From: Deltaproteobacteria bacterium | GTDB taxonomy: Bacteria > Desulfobacterota > Desulfobacteria > Desulfobacterales > Desulfosarcinaceae | Assembly (NCBI GenBank): GCA_021824175.1 | Contig: JAKALP010000001.1 | Coordinates: 1 to 64,000, forward strand | Reading direction: 5' to 3' | Length of the DNA stretch: 64,000 nt | Program-made: the position numbers and the translations under genes | In this document: positions 34,149-43,189 of the stretch, piece after piece | Numbering within the stretch: position 1 is the first letter of the stretch | How the letters are laid out: each line of letters starts with the position of its first letter | Notes under the pieces: generated by a model | The model's database searches: none | The model's input: only the letters and a program-made list of their open reading frames with translations | What the model was told of the DNA's origin: nothing

Positions 34149-34826
34149 ATGAGCATCAACGTAGTTAACCGCATCGATGATCTGGTCAAAGTCAAGCATG
34201 TCTTGATCAGTGTTTCTGACAAGACCAATTTGGAGCGGCTGGTGCCCGGCCTGCGCCAGATCAACCCGGAGATTCGTTTCTTCTCCACCGGCGGGACCTT
34301 CAACAAGCTCAAGGAGCTGCTGGGCGCGGACGCCGGACACTGTCTGACCCAGGTTTCCGATTACACCGGTCAACCTGAAACCCAAGGCGGCCTCGTAAAA
34401 ACGCTGGATTTTAAGATTTATCTGGGGCTTTTGACCGAAACCTATAATGCTTCCCATCAGGCCGACCTGCAGCGCACCAGTGGCGTGCCCATCGACATGG
34501 TGGTGGTCAACCTCTATCCCTTCCAGGCCACCGTGGCCCAGGCAGGTGTGACCGCTGAACAGGCCCGCGGCAATATCGATATCGGCGGCCCCTGTATGAT
34601 CCGGGCCGCGGCCAAAAACTTCATCCGGGTGGCCAGCGTGGTGGACCCCAACGATTATGAGCGCCTGCTCAATGAATTGGCCATCCGCCAGGGAAGTACT
34701 TCCCTCAATTTGCGCTATGAGTTGGCGTGCAAAGCGTTTGATCACACCGCCACATATGATCGTGCCATTGCCGATTATCTGGCCCGGCAGTCGATTCAGT
34801 CGGTCAAGGGGTGTTATTCAAGGTAG
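34149..34826 (+). CDS. purH: IMP cyclohydrolase (stand-alone N-terminal PurH domain)
   Basis: A 225-residue protein matching the MGS-like IMP cyclohydrolase half of PurH, which closes FAICAR to IMP. Family motifs are KHVLISVSDKTNLERLVPGL, RFFSTGGTFNKLKELLG, SDYTGQPETQGGLVKTLDFK, VVVNLYPFQATVAQ and NIDIGGPCMIRAAAKNF. In most bacteria this is fused to the transformylase. Here it ends with a stop, and the second domain starts 27 nt later as its own gene. A CAGGAGGAG site precedes the ATG. Confidence 0.93.
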   Translation: MSINVVNRIDDLVKVKHVLISVSDKTNLERLVPGLRQINPEIRFFSTGGTFNKLKELLGADAGHCLTQVSDYTGQPETQGGLVKTLDFKIYLGLLTETYNASHQADLQRTSGVPIDMVVVNLYPFQATVAQAGVTAEQARGNIDIGGPCMIRAAAKNFIRVASVVDPNDYERLLNELAIRQGSTSLNLRYELACKAFDHTATYDRAIADYLARQSIQSVKGCYSR

Positions 34827-34852
34827 AAGACAGAAGGTAGAAGGAGCGCGTC

Positions 34853-36103
34853 ATGGCCGAAGATTTGAAGAAGATGTACCGCACCATGGTGGAAGAGCAT
34901 TTTCCTTCCCAGATGGAGATCAGTTTTGTGGAAGGCAAACAGCGCCAAACACTTTTCTACGAAAAGGTGCTGTGGACCATCGACGGGGTCCAAAAGGGGC
35001 TGCGTTATGGCGAGAATCCCGGCCAGGAGGCGGCGCTGTATAAATTGATCAATGGCAATCTAGTGCTGGGCGATACCCAGACCATCCAGCCCGGCCGCTA
35101 TCTGGTGTCGGACGTTGAACTGCTGCAATCGGGCAAACACCCTGGCAAGACCAATCTGACCGACGCCGACAACGCCCTCAATATCCTACGCTACTTTACC
35201 GATCGCCCCACGGCCATCATCGTCAAGCACAACAACCCCTGCGGCGTGGCGCGCGCCGACAGCCTGGAGCAGGCCTATATCAAGGCTGACCTGTCTGACC
35301 GGGTGGCGGCCTTCGGCGGCTGCATCGCCCTCAACCAGCCCGTGGACCTGGCCACGGCCGAAGCCATTGCCGCCCACTACGCCGAAGTGGTGGTAGCCCC
35401 GGATTTTGAGCCCGGCGTCATGGCAATTTTTAAGCGCAAACCTGATTTGCGAGTAATCCGCATCCAAGGCATGGAGCGGTTGCAGAACTTTGTGGGCCAG
35501 CGCTTTGCGGAATTCAAGAGCCTCATGGATGGCGGCGTCATCGTCCAGTGGTCCTTTGTGCCCATGGCGCGTGATAAGAAGGATCTAAAAATTGCGGAAT
35601 GCACTTATAAGGGCAAGACCTATAAGGTGGAGCGGTTGCCCACCGACGCCGAGTACCGCGATTTGCTTTTTGGCTGGCTGGTGGAGTCCGGCGTGACCTC
35701 CAACTCCGTGCTCTACGTTAAAGATGAAGTGACCGTGGGCATCGGCACCGGCGAACAGGATCGGGTGGGCGTGGCCCAAATTGCCAGGGACAAAGCCTAC
35801 CGTAAATTGGCGGATCGTTATTGCTTCCAGGAGCACGGAATCGCCTACAATGATCTGCAAGAAGAAGAAAAACGAGCGGCCATCAACGCCCGGGTGGCCC
35901 AGGAAAAAGGTGGCCTTATTGGCGCGGCCATGGTCAGTGACGCCTTCTTCCCCTTCCGGGACGGCATTGACGTGGGCCTGTGCGAGGGCGTGCGCGCCGT
36001 GATCCAACCCGGCGGCTCCAACAACGATTACCAATCCATCGAGGCTTGTAACGAGGCGGGCGCGACCATGGTTTACACCGGCCAGCGCTCGTTCAAGCAT
36101 TGA
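34853..36103 (+). CDS. purH: AICAR transformylase (stand-alone C-terminal PurH domain)
   Basis: A 416-residue phosphoribosylaminoimidazolecarboxamide formyltransferase, the step before IMP cyclisation. The catalytic Lys-His pair is at 124-125 in VKHNNPCGVARADS, with LRYGENPGQEAALYKL, VAAFGGCIALNQPVDL, GAAMVSDAFFPFRDGIDVG and IQPGGSNNDYQSIEAC as family blocks. Its own ATG follows GAAGGAGCGCGTC, so the split is genuine and not a frameshift artefact. With the upstream cyclohydrolase it reconstitutes PurH. Confidence 0.94.
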   Translation: MAEDLKKMYRTMVEEHFPSQMEISFVEGKQRQTLFYEKVLWTIDGVQKGLRYGENPGQEAALYKLINGNLVLGDTQTIQPGRYLVSDVELLQSGKHPGKTNLTDADNALNILRYFTDRPTAIIVKHNNPCGVARADSLEQAYIKADLSDRVAAFGGCIALNQPVDLATAEAIAAHYAEVVVAPDFEPGVMAIFKRKPDLRVIRIQGMERLQNFVGQRFAEFKSLMDGGVIVQWSFVPMARDKKDLKIAECTYKGKTYKVERLPTDAEYRDLLFGWLVESGVTSNSVLYVKDEVTVGIGTGEQDRVGVAQIARDKAYRKLADRYCFQEHGIAYNDLQEEEKRAAINARVAQEKGGLIGAAMVSDAFFPFRDGIDVGLCEGVRAVIQPGGSNNDYQSIEACNEAGATMVYTGQRSFKH

Positions 36104-36129
36104 TGAGCATTGATGAGAATTTGACATAC

Positions 36130-36169
36130 CTTCGGCTTGCTGGCATATTCGGGCTAGCAGCGAGCGAAG
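36130..36169 (+). terminator. Hairpin after the split purH operon (possible terminator)
   Basis: CTTCGGCTTGCTG pairs with CAGCGAGCGAAG with one bulge, giving a 12-bp stem and a roughly 15-nt loop. It starts 27 nt after the stop. The downstream tract is TTCCTACC rather than a T-run, so termination is only possible, not clear. Confidence 0.4.
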
Positions 36170-36255
36170 TTCCTACCTGATTGCCCCCCCCCTAAGATCG
36201 TAGATGGCAAAAGCGATAATCTTTTGTTTTTAACGGATGGAGAGGGAGGGCTGAA

Positions 36256-37077
36256 ATGAAAAAAGCAAAATTATTCTGGTTGGTTGTGCTACTGGCGGTC
36301 GTCGGTCTGCCGATGGGTGCCATGGCCCAGCAGTTTCAATCGTGTGATCAGTGGGCCACTTACAGCAATGGGGGCTATACCGTTTACAACAACATTTGGG
36401 GCAGCGGGGCCGGCTCTCAGTGTTTATGGGCCAACTCCTATAAAAATTGGGGCGTCAACGCCAACCATCCCAATACCGGCGGCGTCAAGGCTTACCCCAA
36501 TGTCTCCAAGGATCTGAGCATCAATGTGGACAGCCTGGGCAGTTGCACCAGCAGCTTCAATGTTACGCGTCCCAGCAGTGGGGCTTATTGCACGGCTTAT
36601 GATATCTGGTATGCCAATAACGCCTATGAAATCATGTTGTGGATGAATAAAACCGGCGCGGTGGGTCCTCTGGGCTCCAAGCAGACCACGGCCACCATCG
36701 GCGGCCACACCTGGGATATCTACAAAGGCAGCAATGGCGCCAACCAGGTATTTTCCTTTGTGCGCACGAGCAACACCAACTCCGGTACGGTGGATATCAA
36801 GGCCATTTCCAGCTGGTTGAGAAGCAACAACTGGTTTGGCAACGTTGCCCTGAACAAGATCCAATTCGGATTTGAAATTACTTCTTCGGCCGGCGGCATG
36901 GCGTTCACCTGCAATGACTATTCGCTGAGCTACACCCAGGGCAGCAGCGGTTCGAGCAGCTCCAGCAGTTCGACCAGCTCAACGAGTTCCAGCAGCGGCG
37001 GCTGTAATAGCACCAGCAGCAGTTCGACCAGCAGCACCAGCTCTACGAGCAGTACCAGTAGCAGCGGGTGCAATTAG
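36256..37077 (+). CDS. Secreted GH12-like endoglucanase with Ser/Thr-rich tail
   Basis: A 273-residue exported protein. Signal peptide 1-24 (cleavage after AMA). Residues about 25-228 match glycoside hydrolase family 12: YTVYNNIWGSGAGSQCLW, AYDIWYA, nucleophile Glu125 in NAYEIMLWMN and acid/base Glu207 in QFGFEITSS. Family members cut beta-1,4-glucans or xyloglucan. The last 40 residues are a Ser/Thr linker with two GCN/GGCN cysteines and no carbohydrate-binding module after it. The stop overlaps the convergent gene by 4 nt. A cellulase-type enzyme is unusual beside these anaerobic metabolism genes and suggests transfer. Confidence 0.8.
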   Translation: MKKAKLFWLVVLLAVVGLPMGAMAQQFQSCDQWATYSNGGYTVYNNIWGSGAGSQCLWANSYKNWGVNANHPNTGGVKAYPNVSKDLSINVDSLGSCTSSFNVTRPSSGAYCTAYDIWYANNAYEIMLWMNKTGAVGPLGSKQTTATIGGHTWDIYKGSNGANQVFSFVRTSNTNSGTVDIKAISSWLRSNNWFGNVALNKIQFGFEITSSAGGMAFTCNDYSLSYTQGSSGSSSSSSSTSSTSSSSGGCNSTSSSSTSSTSSTSSTSSSGCN

Positions 37078-39296
37078 TAGAATTTCCAGTCGGTCTTTAC
37101 ATCCAGGGTAGTAAAGATTTGTGAGCTGCGGTAATCTTCATTGAGGTTATTTTCGTACAGGTAGAAATATTTATACCGCAATGAAAGATTTAGGTAAGAG
37201 TTGAGCACGGCGGAGATTCCATTTTCAATATCACTGCGGATTCCCCAGCGCCCGCTGTTGGGATCGCGGGTCGAGATAAAGTTGTCGATATTGAATTTAT
37301 AAGTGAAATATTTCCAGAAGGGGTATTTGAAGGTGAGGATGGTTTCAAAACCGTAGAGGAAATCTTCCGACGGGTCCTGAACCTTTTTCTCAAAACCGAG
37401 ACCGATCTTCCCGTTGAGATAATCCCCATAGAGGGCACCGCCCGCGGTCTCCCGAACCAATATGGGGCGCAGCCCGTTCACATCTTCCACCACCGTATCG
37501 CATTGCACCTTGTTATAGGGCTTGAGGCTCTCGCGCAAATTGTATTCGTACAAAAGCGTGCCGCGCAGTAAATTTTGGACGTAGACTTCGTCCTGGCGGG
37601 CATAGAGCACATAGGGAGTAAAGACGAACCGGTGATAGCGGTTATAGAGAGCCAGATCGATCTGGTCCTCAAGGCCCCATTTGCTGTAGCTTTCATCGGG
37701 TTGGGAGACCGGTGTATCGATGGTAGGTCCCCGGTTGACGCTGGCTGAGCTGACAAAGTTGGCCAAATAGAGATCGAGCGTGGTCCGGTAGCGCCTTTCC
37801 AGGTAGGCGAAGTCATCGCGCAGAATCACCTGATTGTTGGCCAGGTCCTCGATCAAGACGTCGGTAATGGTTTTCCAGCTGTTGTTGTATTTGATCTTTT
37901 CTCCCAAGACCTGCTGAATATTACGGAAAGCGGACTGGGTGGCGGCCACCCTGTACTGGCGCTGTTTCTCCACCAGGTATCCCTGGACGGTGATCTTCTT
38001 TCCTTTTTGAGTCACACCCGTGATATCCAGCTTATATTCATTTTGGGCCAGGACCTTGGCGATCTGGTCTCCGGTGAGATCGAAGATAAAAATATTATAG
38101 TCGATGTTCACCATCTGAAGAATGTCGGATTGACTGACATCTTTACTGATCGGGAAGGAGTTGATGGTTTTTGGCTCCACAACGGCGATGTCAGAGTTGA
38201 AGCGGTCGCGGAGCAGTTGGCACAGACGATGGTCATCGAGCCGGTATTCCTTTGCTTTGAGTTGCGCGATCGTTTGACTTTGGTCGGCGATATATTTCTC
38301 CTTCCAAAGCGTGAGCCGGTTGGCAAATTCAGCATAACTGGGCGCCGCGGTGCGACGAGCAATCGCTTTCATGGGTTGCATGGCCCGCAGCCGGATACCA
38401 TCATTGAGCGAAATCTCCACGAGGTAGTAGTCCACATCAGCGTCCAGCATAATCACCGAGCGCCCGTCGCGCGAATCGATGCGCGAAATTTCGCCCTCAA
38501 ACAGCTCGCCGGCATAATCACCGCCGCAGATAGCCATATTGATCTCGGGATAGCTGTTAATCAGGGCCATGGTCCGGCTCAGGCGTAATCCGGAAAGCAA
38601 AACAATATGCGTGATCCCCGATGCCTTAAGATTGGCCAGGATGGGTTCCAGGGCCGCTTTTTCCTCTTCCAAGGAAAGGCCGTAAAGCTCTTTTTCGGCG
38701 ATATCGAATTCAACTCTTTTGGATGAAAAACCAATAAACGCCACGGGGACGCCGGCCACATTGCTGATGAAATAGGGGGCAAAGACTGGCTGCCCCTTGC
38801 GCAGGATATTGGCCGAAACCAGTTGCACTTGCCTGCTCTTCTGAAGAAATTCGAGATTCTCCAGGCCGATTTGCAGGTCCTTGCTCGACACCAGGGTTCC
38901 CGCGCAGTCGAAGAAATCGAAGAAATCCATCATAATGGAGCCGGAGCTGAATTTGGAAATGGCGCCGGGATAAAAGCCGTTGCCTAAATCCAGGTACAGA
39001 TCGATGCCTTTGGCTCTTTCAGCCATGATGCTTTGGGCCAATAACAGCAAGGGATCTTCGGTCTGCTGGTTTGCGACCGTTAGCGTGGCTTTGCCCTGCA
39101 GGTTGGATGTCAGCAGCAGTTTGGCATTCACCTGGGCCTGGGCAGTGTTCCACCAAAGCAAGACGGCAAAGACAATGGCGATCCAGTGCGCTGGTCGTTT
39201 CAGCAGGACGGCCGGCGCGCACAAGAGCCGCCGGGGACTTTGCAAGAAGAAACAGACGTTAGGTGTGGTGGATGTGTGATTGCGCTGACGATTCAT
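37074..39296 (-). CDS. Surface metallophosphatase (5'-nucleotidase-like) fused to a beta-rich outer-membrane-like domain
   Basis: A 740-residue protein. After an N-terminal signal/anchor (IAIVFAVLLWWNTAQAQVNA), residues to about 260 resemble the calcineurin-like half of UshA-type nucleotidases (LTSNLQGKATLTV, LDLGNGFYPGAISKFSSGS, VSANILRKGQPVF). Metal-binding histidines are poorly conserved, so catalysis is doubtful. A 5'-nucleotidase C-terminal-type domain (RFNSDIAVVEPKTINSFPI, IVDYNIFIFDLTGDQIAKVL-like) follows, then about 250 residues of amphipathic strands rich in Tyr and Phe that look like an outer-membrane barrel. The start at 39296 (MNRQRNHTST) is chosen since upstream residues overlap the next gene. 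Confidence 0.65.
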   Translation of the reverse strand: MNRQRNHTSTTPNVCFFLQSPRRLLCAPAVLLKRPAHWIAIVFAVLLWWNTAQAQVNAKLLLTSNLQGKATLTVANQQTEDPLLLLAQSIMAERAKGIDLYLDLGNGFYPGAISKFSSGSIMMDFFDFFDCAGTLVSSKDLQIGLENLEFLQKSRQVQLVSANILRKGQPVFAPYFISNVAGVPVAFIGFSSKRVEFDIAEKELYGLSLEEEKAALEPILANLKASGITHIVLLSGLRLSRTMALINSYPEINMAICGGDYAGELFEGEISRIDSRDGRSVIMLDADVDYYLVEISLNDGIRLRAMQPMKAIARRTAAPSYAEFANRLTLWKEKYIADQSQTIAQLKAKEYRLDDHRLCQLLRDRFNSDIAVVEPKTINSFPISKDVSQSDILQMVNIDYNIFIFDLTGDQIAKVLAQNEYKLDITGVTQKGKKITVQGYLVEKQRQYRVAATQSAFRNIQQVLGEKIKYNNSWKTITDVLIEDLANNQVILRDDFAYLERRYRTTLDLYLANFVSSASVNRGPTIDTPVSQPDESYSKWGLEDQIDLALYNRYHRFVFTPYVLYARQDEVYVQNLLRGTLLYEYNLRESLKPYNKVQCDTVVEDVNGLRPILVRETAGGALYGDYLNGKIGLGFEKKVQDPSEDFLYGFETILTFKYPFWKYFTYKFNIDNFISTRDPNSGRWGIRSDIENGISAVLNSYLNLSLRYKYFYLYENNLNEDYRSSQIFTTLDVKTDWKFY

Positions 39297-39312
39297 CACT
39301 TTGACGGACGGT

Positions 39313-40074
39313 TTAATTGGCCGGTTTCTGGGCAGCGGTTTCGTTGAGAACCTTTTTGAGTCGGTCAAACAGTTCGGCATTGGCGGCTTTTTCGGCTTGA
39401 AGCTTTTGCAGGGTCTCATCCCGTTCCAGTTTGACCTTCTCCACTTGCCGCAACGCGTCATCGCGTTGCTGCGAGATTTCACTATTGGTAGCTTTAAGGG
39501 CGTTGATATCGTTTTCGCTTGTGTGCAAACTGCTTTTTAGCTCATTGATCTGGCTCGACAGCTTCAGTTCCATGTCCGCATAGGTCTGTTTGAGCTGATC
39601 TCTTTCCTTGTTGAAATCGGTTCGCTGTGCGGCAATTTTCTCATTGAGGGCTTTAATCTCTTGGGTGTGCTTGGTCTGGAGGTCTCCATATAATTTGTTA
39701 AGATCTTCCAGGGTGCGCGCACTCTGGGCTTCAAAAAGATTATATTTGGTATGCAAGCTTTTGATTTGCTCTTCGTTAAGGGCCATATCCTTGGAATATT
39801 GCTCCTGCAACGCCAGCAAATCGGAATTGGTTTTTTCAAGATTGGCTTCCATCTGCTGGGTCTTGGCCCGGTACTGCAAATTCTCTTGCTTGAGGACATC
39901 GTTCTCCCGTTCGAGCATGGGCAGCCGTCTTTTCATCTGGCTGTTTTCCGCCATGATCCGCTCGGGAGTATCCGCTTTGGTGGATTCGCCCGGTGAGACG
40001 CACGAAACCACAATCATAAAGGATAACCCCACGATGGCCCCGATCGTCCGCCCGATCGTCCGATTGATACTCAT
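39313..40074 (-). CDS. Coiled-coil lipoprotein
   Basis: A 253-residue protein starting MSINRTIGRTIGAIVGLSFM, with a lipobox-like MIVVSC that would be cleaved and lipidated at the cysteine. The rest is almost entirely heptad-rich coiled coil (for example ERENDVLKQENLQYRAKTQQ, then QLKQTYADMELKLSSQINEL). No enzymatic motif. It lies 16 nt upstream of the metallophosphatase fusion and is probably co-transcribed, so it may act as a periplasmic scaffold for that surface protein. Confidence 0.72.
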   Translation of the reverse strand: MSINRTIGRTIGAIVGLSFMIVVSCVSPGESTKADTPERIMAENSQMKRRLPMLERENDVLKQENLQYRAKTQQMEANLEKTNSDLLALQEQYSKDMALNEEQIKSLHTKYNLFEAQSARTLEDLNKLYGDLQTKHTQEIKALNEKIAAQRTDFNKERDQLKQTYADMELKLSSQINELKSSLHTSENDINALKATNSEISQQRDDALRQVEKVKLERDETLQKLQAEKAANAELFDRLKKVLNETAAQKPAN

Positions 40075-40235
40075 ACCTCGCCTCAGTGCTGTCAGCGCGG
40101 CCATTCTTGGATGGTGCCCTGATCCTCAAATGGCCAGATTTAAAGCGGCATCAAAATTTGCCAATAAGCCACGCCACCCTAACGCATAAACAGGGTGAAA
40201 CCTATAATAAGCGGCCATTGGATGCAACCCGTATC

Positions 40236-41456
40236 TCAGAAAAAGTCCGGGCAGAAGGGCCGATAGGCGGTGGCCATGATGCGATCCCATTTGGGTAACA
40301 CGCGCTGGTCCGCCACGGCCATCCGTCCCATGCGGGTGGCCTGGGTCGGGCTGATTTGGCCGAACAGCAGCATGGCCAGCGTGTCGATGGGGATGGTAGC
40401 CTCGATTGCACGGTTTGTCGATTGCAAGCAGCCTTGGCCATCGGCGCTGCGGAGCTGCCACCGGCCGCTATTCCAAAGGCAAAGATCATCCTTAAGATCA
40501 AAGACCAGCTCGCCCTCTTCTTGAAAAGGCCTCAGGGCGATCACTTTTTGGACATCCACAATTCTAGCCAGCAAGCCGTCGCTGGATTCGGTATTGAGCC
40601 TTCTGGGCTCCAGCAGCAGGTGGGGCAAGGGGTCGTCCGGCGGAGAAAACAGCGTCTGGATCTGCATGGCCAGATCCATGCAAGCGAAATGCTCCCAAAT
40701 GGTCTGATAGGCCGAAGGGGTCAGCCAGGCCAAATCCCGGATGGTCACCTGCTGCCACGGCTGGCCCCGGGGCACATTGCGCGCGGCGATGGTGTAAATC
40801 ACATACCCCAGGGGCTGCCCCTTTTCTTCGTAGACAATTTTGCAGAGCACTTCGTTTCTGGCGGGCGGCTTGAAGGGCCCGGAGAGCCACCAGGCCTTGC
40901 CGCGCTGGAGATAGCCGGTGCGCTGTTGAATGAAGGCTTGATAGAGCTCTTCCATCTTAGGGATTTCTTCTTCGCCCAGTTCGCGCAGATTGCCCAGGGA
41001 CTCGTGAGAAATCATCGAGGTAGCAAAGCGCAAGTGCAACGGTTCAATCTTGTAAGAATTGCGGGTCGAGACCACCGCGTAGCCGTAGCGCTGATAGATG
41101 GCGGCCTGGGAAGCATAGAGTACGGCCAAGGGTTGCCGGCCCTGCTCATGCATCACCTGGAAATGCTTCTGTATGATCCGGCGCAGGTGCCCCTGGCGGC
41201 GAAACACCGGCAGCGTGCCCACAAAGGTAATCCCGGCGACGGCGACCATGCCGCCGTTGAGAACCATTTTTAAGGGCCACCAGGCATAGGCGGTGGCTAT
41301 CTTGCCGTCGGCAAAGGCGCACAGGGTCATGTCCGGGCGCACGGCTTTCATGGCTTCGGGCGGCAGCAGTTCCGGAGCAATCATCAGTGCCGTTTGAGCT
41401 ACCCGGCGGTACTCTTCCATCTCCGCGTCCAGGGCCGGACGAATTTCTACTCCCAT
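40236..41456 (-). CDS. Eis-like GNAT N-acetyltransferase with SCP2-type C-terminus
   Basis: A 406-residue protein. The N-terminal GNAT domain has the acetyl-CoA loop in VAGITFVGTLPVFRRQGHLR and LYASQAAIYQRYGYAVVS. A second GNAT-like unit and a C-terminal sterol-carrier-like domain (LVFDLKDDLCLWNSGRWQLR, then IPIDTLAMLLFGQISPTQAT) complete the three-part layout of the Eis family. Eis enzymes acetylate aminoglycosides and lysines. The acceptor here is unknown. It is the last gene of the five-gene operon, 2 nt after the alkylsulfatase-like gene. Confidence 0.85.
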   Translation of the reverse strand: MGVEIRPALDAEMEEYRRVAQTALMIAPELLPPEAMKAVRPDMTLCAFADGKIATAYAWWPLKMVLNGGMVAVAGITFVGTLPVFRRQGHLRRIIQKHFQVMHEQGRQPLAVLYASQAAIYQRYGYAVVSTRNSYKIEPLHLRFATSMISHESLGNLRELGEEEIPKMEELYQAFIQQRTGYLQRGKAWWLSGPFKPPARNEVLCKIVYEEKGQPLGYVIYTIAARNVPRGQPWQQVTIRDLAWLTPSAYQTIWEHFACMDLAMQIQTLFSPPDDPLPHLLLEPRRLNTESSDGLLARIVDVQKVIALRPFQEEGELVFDLKDDLCLWNSGRWQLRSADGQGCLQSTNRAIEATIPIDTLAMLLFGQISPTQATRMGRMAVADQRVLPKWDRIMATAYRPFCPDFF

Positions 41457-41458
41457 TT

Positions 41459-43189
41459 TTACTCCCCTTTAAATAGATTCAAGAAGTTCACAATTTTCAG
41501 CACGCCCCCCTCCTTTTGAACATCCTTGGCGAGGGCCACGGCGGGATTGCGCAGGCCGGTAACCATTTCTTTCCAGATGATGCTTTCCACGGTCAGCTCG
41601 ATATCGGGAGCGGCCGGAAAACGGGTGGAGATTTCGGCCACGCCCCGGCGCACATGAACCGCATAGGTTTCAGCGGTGTCCGGGAAACGAAAGCCGGCTA
41701 CCAGATCCACCTCAGCGGACTTGACGGGATTCAGTTTGACCGCCATGCCCGCGAAGAAGGCCGATAAAGGAATCTGCTGGAGGGTTTGCCGATCGGGATT
41801 TTTCATCATGCCAATGACAATATCACCTTGTGTCTCCAGCGCTTGGGTCAGGTAGTAATTGAGGGCCGTGGCCGTCACCTGCTTTTCGCCCAGAGCTCGC
41901 AGGGACTTGGCCCTGATCTGTCGTGCTTCTGGCAGGGATGGCGACAACTGAAGCAAATGATCGGCCAGTTCCAAAGCCCATTGATGATCATCGGCCGCCA
42001 ACGCCTTTTGGGCTTGATCTAGTAATTGTTTTTCTCCCCCGGCCAGAACGGCCATGTGTTGGGCGCGCTCTTTTGGCGAAAGAGGAAAAAGATCGGTGGC
42101 ATTGCCGCCGAACCACCCCAGATAGCCGTCAAAGATCGCGCGCACGGACCAGGCCACCGTGCCGTAGTACTCCTGCAAATAGGGTTGGGCCGCCAGGTGA
42201 GCCGGCAACTTGACCCGCTCCACGATGACCTCGGGCGTCAATCCCAGATTTATGTTGCGCACGGTCTGGTCGTGGACAAATTGGATGGCATCGCGATAGT
42301 TGGTCAGCGTCTCCATGATCCGGGCCGCGCCCTCAATGGGACGGGTATGCTGCGGGACAAGATACTGGGCCCCCAAGGCCCGCATCTTGTCCAGGCTGGC
42401 CACCCACAGCATCACATCCCGATAGGCCGTGCCACGGATGGCATAAAGGTTGGGAAAAGAGTGGTAGAAATCGTCGGCCGGCAGCAGTACTTTTTTCTCG
42501 GGCAGCCAGACAATGATCTGGTCCGGGGTTTCGCCTGGCGCGTGCATCAATACCATTTTTACCCCAGCCGCTTCGATCTCCAGTTGTTCACCAGAAAAAG
42601 TGATGGTGGGCATCAACATGGCCAGCGTCGTGTTTTGGTCAAATTCCAGGAGCGGACCAATGCCGGCATTGATCAATTGATCTCTGGGCAGCATGGTGCC
42701 GAATTGGCGCATGGCCCGCCGGTAAGTGGTCTCGCGGGTGATCCCGGCCGTGCGGAATAGATGGGTGAGGGTCTCGGCGTGGCAGTAGACTTCGGGATGG
42801 TCCTGGCCCGCCATGATTCGGCCGCCGCCGATGTGGTCGGAATGAAAGTGGGTGTAGACCATGGCCTTGACCGGTTTTGAAGTGATCTGAGCGAAGGCTT
42901 CTTTCACTGGTATAGCTGCTTCGGCCGACTCCATGGCATCCACGATGGTCACGCCATCCGTGCCTTCAATGAGAATCGAATTGGCCAGCCCATAGCCGAC
43001 GGCCACGAAAATGCCCGGAGTCACCTCAATTACTTCTTTTTGGAACTCCGCGTTGTGGGCCACCAGATCGGGCGGCGCGCTGGCGGCCGGCTGAGGGGGA
43101 TGCTTTTTTTGCGAACAGGCCGTTAGAACCAGCAATCCGATGACCGCCCAGATCAGGGAGGCCAAAAGGGGAAGTGTTTTTACTTTCAT
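41459..43189 (-). CDS. MBL-fold alkylsulfatase-like lipoprotein
   Basis: A 576-residue protein with a lipobox (LLVLTACSQKKH). The metallo-beta-lactamase domain has zinc ligands in YTHFHSDHIGGGRIMAG. The alkylsulfatase dimerisation region (NLYAIRGTAYRDVMLWVASL, then YLVPQHTRPIEG) and a C-terminal SCP2-like domain complete the SdsA1 arrangement. SdsA1-type enzymes hydrolyse alkyl sulfates such as SDS. The substrate here may be any ester or sulfate. It abuts the amidohydrolase gene with no gap. Membrane anchoring in the periplasm is predicted. Confidence 0.87.
   Translation of the reverse strand: MKVKTLPLLASLIWAVIGLLVLTACSQKKHPPQPAASAPPDLVAHNAEFQKEVIEVTPGIFVAVGYGLANSILIEGTDGVTIVDAMESAEAAIPVKEAFAQITSKPVKAMVYTHFHSDHIGGGRIMAGQDHPEVYCHAETLTHLFRTAGITRETTYRRAMRQFGTMLPRDQLINAGIGPLLEFDQNTTLAMLMPTITFSGEQLEIEAAGVKMVLMHAPGETPDQIIVWLPEKKVLLPADDFYHSFPNLYAIRGTAYRDVMLWVASLDKMRALGAQYLVPQHTRPIEGAARIMETLTNYRDAIQFVHDQTVRNINLGLTPEVIVERVKLPAHLAAQPYLQEYYGTVAWSVRAIFDGYLGWFGGNATDLFPLSPKERAQHMAVLAGGEKQLLDQAQKALAADDHQWALELADHLLQLSPSLPEARQIRAKSLRALGEKQVTATALNYYLTQALETQGDIVIGMMKNPDRQTLQQIPLSAFFAGMAVKLNPVKSAEVDLVAGFRFPDTAETYAVHVRRGVAEISTRFPAAPDIELTVESIIWKEMVTGLRNPAVALAKDVQKEGGVLKIVNFLNLFKGE

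Noticed and set aside
39297..39482. Longer N-terminus of the metallophosphatase fusion
   Set aside because: It would overlap the coiled-coil lipoprotein gene and has no signal sequence character. The start at 39296 precedes a proper signal segment.
40190..40230. CACCCT...AGGGTG hairpin downstream of the five-gene operon as terminator
   Set aside because: Short arms with an 11-nt loop and no T-run in the right place.
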